Made by a program: the position numbers and the translations under genes. The notes under the pieces were generated by a model, which saw only the letters and a list, made by a program, of their open reading frames with translations, was not told where the DNA came from and made no database searches. From the NCBI GenBank assembly GCA_026874595.1, contig CM049317.1, forward strand, positions 51,479,618-51,543,617: DNA of 64,000 bases, in the 5' to 3' direction. Below are positions 58,330-64,000 of this stretch, piece after piece. Source of the DNA: Sipunculus nudus. Taxonomy: Eukaryota; Annelida; Sipuncula; Golfingiida; Sipunculidae. Each line of letters opens with the position of its first letter. Within the stretch, counting starts at the first letter, position 1.

Positions 58330-58798
58330 TAAAGGTGCCCATTCACCTACCTTTTGAAAAAGAATTTATGTGATTTCTGGCTTCCTCTGTGTATATATTA
58401 ATGATCTAAGGGAAATTTTGGTTGCGAAAAGTTCTTGAGAGACCTTCTTGGAGGATGTAGGAACCTGTATATCAACAACATGTTTGTAAACACAGCAATG
58501 TTGACAAGCAGGAAAAATATGTAACCTTAGTGGGTAGGTTGCATATATGCGGAGGTAGAAGGGTCACTTGTTGCAAAACGTCATTTGCAAAGCTCTGGCT
58601 TATCTGACTGATGCCAGATGCCCTTGTTGAATTTGTTTTGATTATTTTGGTGGGTCTCCATATATTATAAACACGTTGATATAAACAAAACAAGCAGCCT
58701 CTGTGCGGTGATATCCACGTTTTCTGGCCCATTTTTATAAAAGCTTCAAGGGATTACCTTTAGTTTTTAAAGGTCAGATCGGTGATTGAGCCCCTTTA
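58330..58798. mobile_element. R3-type TIR element
   Basis: The left end AAAGGTGCCCATTCACC and the inverted right end AAAGGGGCTCAATCACC match over about 17 bases. The right half is the repeat also seen at 52900-53235. The flanks are TAA and TTA, so the duplication is imperfect. Confidence 0.5.
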
Positions 58799-58799
58799 A

Positions 58800-60600
58800 A
58801 CCACCAATACTTAAGAGATAGAAGTTTGGTATGACTGTATACTTTGTTACTTATTAATTACTTAATATTGATAGCCACATTACTCTCTGACTATCAATGA
58901 CAGAAGCTATATCCAACTATCCTATACCACCACTTTCTGTTCTACTAATAAATACCTCATACATGATTTAAGGCTTTTTTGCTTACCAAATAAATCAACA
59001 ATACAAATCTATTCGATTAACAAACTCTCTCGGTGGTTCAATAATATTTATGACATATAATAAGTTTGAAATACGCAAGGTTTTCAGGAAAACCTTTCAA
59101 ACAAAAATGTTTAAGATCTTATCTTGCACAAGTTGTGTCCTTTCCATTTTAATGTACAGACACTCAAAAATAAGTAATAGGATAACTTCAGGTCTTAAGT
59201 ATGTCATGTTTCTAATATTTTTATGCCATTTTTATATAAATTAATCCCTTTAATACCTTTGATGCAGAGTGTATGGTCTTCGTTTTTCCCATGTTGGCAG
59301 CTTCGTATTTGCAGACTTTTCAGATGAGTTCTTAAAGAAAATATGTTGTGTTGTCAGCAAATTAATATTGTTAAATCTCATAGCCGTTTATATTGATGCC
59401 TCTAATCGAACTGAAATGACCAACAATTATTTCCAAAATTTCAATGAAAAACATTAATAAACAAGGGGCAAATTGATCTTCCTGTCCTGTTCCCCGTTCT
59501 AATTGGAACTAGCCAGTAGTGTACCCATTGGTAAGCAGTACATAGGAAAGCAAATGAAAGCTTATAATCCATCGAGTCAAATGTTGCTGCAAAATTCATG
59601 GATACAAAATAATAGCTTTTGTTGTAAATGATCTAACCACCACAGCCCTTATGCAGCGTCCCTTTGACCAAATAATGCTAATGAGCCCCCAAATGGCTCT
59701 CACACAAAAACTTTCAATGCGTATGGTTGCGAGAGCTGTTGATAAGACAATTGTGACGTCACATTGACTGACGTCATCAGCTGAAATTGCTATATCTCTG
59801 TTCTCCAGTGATAAAGATATAACAGTCATTGTGAAGTGCTATGTTTTGGATTATTGGTTTCATACGAGTTACGTGCATGGTAAGACATTATTAATCACTC
59901 AGTTTGGCCTGGAGCAACGTTTGGCCGAGAACTTTTGATACTCTCTCTTTTGTAGAATAAATATTTCCCGTAAAATATGTTGACAAGGGTACTGATACAG
60001 ACTACAAGTGTACTGTTTGGGAGTGTCGCCCAAAATATGTACATTTTGCGGTTGTCGGCTGATTGACTGTTTACATAGCCAATGGTAACTTGATCGATTT
60101 CTTCCTACTTCTCTGCTTATGATTATTCATTGGATGAATATACGATTAAGGTCACATAGAGTTCATGGTTAGATCAATTACAGAACTCTAAAATACCAGA
60201 AATGAGACGATTAGTGTCAGACATTCTCCTGCCTCTTATATATGCGCTCTGATCTTCATAAATTAACTTTTCCATTGTCTGGATTAGATAAATTAATTCA
60301 TTGGTTAATGGCTTGACATCAACACTTAATAGAAATTTGATGACAAATGTCAGTTCCCGAAAACTGGTTGGGCCCCCAATTTATTTTCTAATTTTTACAA
60401 TTTTTTTTATTTTTAGACTATAAAATGACAGCAGTGTAAGTTTCTCAGTTGTGGTTTCATCTAGTGTCCGAAACCTGACATGTTTATTGATCATTAGTGG
60501 AAGCCCTATAGTAATCACCCTATCCATCCGTATGTCAATCCAAACTAGAGATATCATCTGGATTACAAACTTGACTTGTGTATGGCCAACCACTAAAGCA
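58800..60600. other. Spacer, no gene recognised
   Basis: AT-rich with several unremarkable short frames (60-77 residues) and no motif, TIR or tandem repeat that I can define. Confidence 0.45.
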
Positions 60601-61813
60601 AGAAATCTAATAATTTTTAGGTCATCAAGACAAAGGTCAAGGTCACAGGAAAAAACTTATTTATAAGGATTGTGGATGCATTTTAAGTTAAACATTTCAT
60701 CTCAAACCTTTCATCTTGCGCGTATAGCTGACCTTTCAGTGAGTCAATAACCAAATTGACTTTTGGATCACGAGGTCAAAGGTCACGGTTCAAAGAGGTT
60801 CAAAGAGAGATTAGTTTTCAGATAATAACTACCGTTTGGTAAGACATAGTGGTTTCAAACTTGACTTATATATGGCCCATCACTAGGGTAAGATTCTTTT
60901 TGATTTGGGGGTCATGAGTTCAAAGGTCAAGGTCGCAGAACCCATTTCTTGAAAAATAATGTGGATGCATTTTAAGCCAGATCCTTCTTCCAGATATTGC
61001 TCACATGCCAATTGGGGAAGATTCTTTTCGATTTTTGGGTCAAATGTCAAGGTCACAGAGCCAATCCATTCACAAATAAGTTTATGAAAAAAAATTCTTT
61101 TTTGGTTAGACAGATTGGCTTCGTGCTTGATTTTTTAATGACCCTCTACTAAAGTAAGAATCTTATTAATTTTTGGGTCATGAGGTCAACCCATTTCTTT
61201 GAAAAAAATGTGGATGCATTTTAAACCAAACTTTTCATCCCAAACCACCCTTCTCCAAGATATTGCTCGGATGCCAATAGGGGAAGATTCTTTTCGATTA
61301 TTGGGTCATAGGGTCAATAGTAAAGGTCACAAGGCCCATCCATTCACAAATTAGTTTATGGACCATAACTCTGGTTTGGAAAAACAGATCGGCTTCATAC
61401 CTGATTTATTAATGACCCATCAATAAAGTAAGAACCATTTTGATTTCGGGATGCTGAGGTCAAAGGTAAAGGTTACAGGACCCACATCTTTTGAAAGGTT
61501 CTGGATGCATTGTAAACCAAACTTTTTATCTCAAACTTTCCACCTATCACACCTTTTACCTGCCCAAACTGGAAGAAAATTTTTAGATTTTGAGGTTACC
61601 TGTTCAGAGGTCAAGGTTACTGAACCTACTTTTTTATAAGACTGGTATGATAATCTAAATGCTTTAAGTTCAAGGATGGTAATTTCTCAGATGTTTTTGG
61701 TCGCAAATTCAAGGGTTAAGGTCACAGTACCCACATTTTGAAAAAGCTCATAAATATATCCTTACAGACAAATTCAATTGAGCGTCGAGACCCATGGGTT
61801 CCTGTTTTTTTTT
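60600..61813 (-). mobile_element. 140-bp tandem-core element with R1-like 5' end
   Basis: About nine diverged units marked by GGTCAAAGGTCAAGGTCAC-like sequence at about 60616, 60765, 60910, 61035, 61177, 61300, 61450, 61590 and 61715. The minus-strand end at 61813 reads AGGAACCCATGGGTCTCG then ACGCTCAATTG, closely like the R1 5' terminus. The core is unrelated to the R1 core. The far end, near 60360-60600, is not definable. Confidence 0.65.
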
Positions 61814-62246
61814 TACAAAATGAAGTAAGCGGCTGGCAAAAGTTCAGTGAGAACTAAATAAAAACCGTATTCCTTTAGGATAGAAATACACTGATATTTT
61901 TACCGAAATATGTGGACACAATATGTTGAGACTCGTTACGTTTTTAAAGATTATTTTACTCAATCACGATATGGGATATTAAAAGGAGATAGAAAATACA
62001 ATATAATAAATTTCCTGCATGGTGTTGAAGATTATTTATTGATCTGATAATCACACAATGTCCAAAACAAAGGGCTAAACAATAAACTCTCTTGTAAAGC
62101 CTAAGTGTAAATAACAAGAACGGCAAACCGTCATCCCATTGCTTTCCTCTAACTCTTATCATACTCTTTAGGGTTTCATGAAATCGTTCTAGAGCCCCTT
62201 GACTTTTAGCAAGGTATGCACCGGACTTATAATTTGTGATGCCTAA

Positions 62247-62446
62247 GGCCCCTCTTCCATGATCGCGTTTCCGCGCGCGAAAAAAAAAAACCCGTGCGGG
62301 AAAATCGCGCATCGCGCAATTGATTTTCCGCGATGATATTACCCGAGCGCCGAAAGACGATCGTGGAAACGCCATGCATGGTTACCCTGAAGGAATTTTT
62401 CCGCGAGCTGAAACGCGCGCGGAAACGCGATCAGGGAAAACAGGCC
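62247..62446. mobile_element. 200-bp CG-rich PIF/Harbinger-type MITE
   Basis: TIRs GGCC then TTCC[A/C]TGATCGCG and TTTCCGCGCGCG, about 33 bases, are flanked by TAA at 62244-62246 and 62447-62449. It is strikingly rich in CGCG compared with its AT-rich host. It interrupts the integrase relic between EEL and GITNYK. Confidence 0.85.
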
Positions 62447-62660
62447 TAATTCTTCCTTAAACGTACCAAATATAATTGACATAAAATTTTAACCTGATCT
62501 GTTTGCATTTGAATGTTTTTAGGCTACCCGGGAAGAGTTTAACCAAAGCTTCTACATTATTCTTATCGAAATCGTTCTGAGGGGAATGGCTTCTCAAAAC
62601 CTATTGGCAGAATGCACACATTATATTTTAACTATACACATTTTCATGTTAAGTCTTCCT

Positions 62661-62687
62661 GGGGGGGGGGGGGGGGGGGGGGGGGGG
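62661..62687. repeat. Poly(G) tract, G27
   Basis: The longest of the G/C homopolymers in the window. Confidence 0.95.
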
Positions 62688-62899
62688 CTCGATGCAGTCA
62701 AGGATTATTCTCTCGAAGCCGCCATGTGTAGATAGAATGGGTAACATTGGAACAGGGTCAGCTCAGTAAGACAGTTTTGCAATCATATGGCATAGGTCAC
62801 AAGTTTTGCAAAATTTTGCCACATCGCGTTTCAGTTTAGGCCAAAAGGCGATTTTGAGTTTTGTTTTCCTGACGCCTACGTGTTCAGGTATGTGTAAGT

Positions 62900-63420
62900 T
62901 TTAATATTTTTGTTCTGTTTCCAGGTGGGACCACAATCTGGTTAATTATTTTCCAGGTTTCATTCGTCGAAAAAAAACTGTTCCTCCTATGTTTTTTTTT
63001 TACTATTACATTATTTTACATAGCAAAACATGTAGGTGCGTTTACAGCTTCATTTTTAGAGAGCAATACAGGGATACTTTTCTTGCGTTTCAGTTACTTC
63101 GTCTGTGTTCATGTTTGGTGCTGCATCTTTCTTTCTCTGTGTATGATCACTTACATCAGGCAGGTTCGCCATTGATAATCCTTTTTTCATCCAGGAGGTT
63201 ATTTGTACTTGTTGCCACTTTAGAATTGTCCTGCCAGTCACATCATGACTGGTTGTGTCCATTATTTTAGTCACTTTGCCACTGATGCCTACGCTTTAAG
63301 CCACTGATGCCATTATATGAATGGGTCATAAAAGTTGAACCTACCTAGATGTTGCGACAGAAGATTCAAGGCATGACGGATACAATTTGGGCCCTTCAAG
63401 GTGCGGAAATCATGTTTTTC
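62900..63420. other. Spacer, no gene recognised
   Basis: Plus and minus frames of 93 and 72 residues overlap at 62989-63274. Neither has a recognisable motif. It may hold further decayed pol sequence. Confidence 0.35.
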
Positions 63421-63748
63421 CCATAGCTCGCAGAATATAAGTCACCATGACCTAATATCAGTATTCAGATACTAGGGCTTTTGTATCAAATTTTTAATTA
63501 CTCTTTAGGGGGGGGGGGGGTTACCTCCGACCTCTATAGCTCGGAGGATATAGGTCACAGTGAAATAACTTCAGGTTTCCAAAGAGATTTTTATGGACCA
63601 CCATGGGTATTAAGTGAGAAGATTCCAGGTCCAGTTACCATGGTTTTTGCCCTATTAACGGACTGACAGACAGACGAACAGACAGATGAACGACGGACAA
63701 AGAGTGATCGCTACAGCTCAGATGACTCGGTCAGCTCAGCTAAAAATG
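63420..63748 (+). mobile_element. R1 element, 3' portion
   Basis: Contains CCCATAGCTCGCAGAATAT, G13 at 63509-63521, TAGCTCGGAGGATATAGGTC, CGACGGACAAAGAGTGATCG and the 3' end CTCAGATGACTCGGTCAGCTCAGCTAAAAA with a shortened stem (sequence given in parts: CTCAGATGACTC, GGTCAGCTCAGC). Confidence 0.65.
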
Positions 63749-64000
63749 AGAGGAAGCATGTGATACTACCCTGTCACGCAGTCCGAATGGAATTCTGCTG
63801 ATGTACATATATGTAGTTAAGATAGCATTGAAAATCGGCGGTTACCTTCACCGAAAACAAAATTGAAAAAAAAAATTGTAGTGCTCATAGACGCATCAGT
63901 TCCGAAGATATTCAGCTAATTACAATATTATTACGCAAGCTGGTCATATTTTGAAAATTCGTAATCAACAAACTTTAATGTTTTGTGACTATGCCTTTTT
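63749..64000. other. Window end, nothing recognised
   Basis: No feature supported. Confidence 0.4.

Larger units (their letters stand above)
62095..62900 (-). pseudogene. Gypsy-type integrase relic
   Basis: Minus-strand pieces, in order: EHVGVRKTKLKI and FWPKLKRDVAKFCKTCDLCH (zinc finger, about 62890-62770), ALVKLFPG and a QTDQ core motif (about 62560-62490), then GITNYKSGAYLAKSQGALER and KQWDDGLPFLLFTLR (62240-62110), which includes the catalytic-Glu region lost from the element at 17 kb. Frameshifts and a MITE at 62247-62446 disrupt it. Confidence 0.75.

Overview
This is eukaryotic, AT-rich, intron-containing and very repeat-rich DNA. The mix of tRNA-derived SINEs, many small TIR elements, long AT microsatellites, poly(G)/poly(C) runs and an abundant dispersed repeat that ends in a TCAGCTGA hairpin points to a lophotrochozoan, most likely a bivalve or other mollusc (inference; no host marker gene is present).

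Only one protein family looks like host genes. Gene A (minus strand, 906-4621, five exons) and gene B (plus strand, 46769-56584, six exons) are diverged paralogues about 42 kb apart and transcribed away from each other. Both encode small secreted proteins: a signal-peptide exon of exactly 46 coding bases, then alternating short and long exons carrying a conserved set of 12 cysteines. Intron phases, exon lengths and a non-canonical GC donor are shared. I cannot assign a known family. Both models have a frame problem around exon 3, and a decayed copy of the first exon lies at 8566-8609.

The space between them is layered mobile DNA. From left to right: a tandem-core element with a hairpin 3' end (5.77-7.06 kb, called R1 here); SINEs and a 20-bp minisatellite (8.9-9.4 kb); the left arm of a 2.2-kb inverted repeat (10.2-12.4 kb); a decayed Ty3/gypsy-type LTR element on the minus strand (14.9-23.8 kb) with the order gag-protease-integrase-RT-RNase H, split by a 3.86-kb long-TIR insertion; a large R1 array (24.9-28.4 kb) interrupted by a 6.05-kb insertion with a 10-bp flanking duplication (28.4-34.4 kb); the right arm of the inverted repeat (35.2-37.3 kb); an inverted R1 copy (37.5-39.0 kb); a solo LTR carrying a 587-bp MITE (39.0-40.3 kb); and a 1.6-kb tandem duplication (42.3-45.2 kb).

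Gene B's introns hold a satellite-like array (48.0-49.5 kb) and several MITEs. Beyond gene B are a TTA-flanked MITE (57.4 kb), a 140-bp tandem array (60.6-61.8 kb) that shares its 5' end with R1 but has a different core, and a gypsy integrase relic split by a CG-rich MITE (62.1-62.9 kb). The paralogue pair, the PR-INT-RT-RH element and the modular R1 family are the parts most worth following up.
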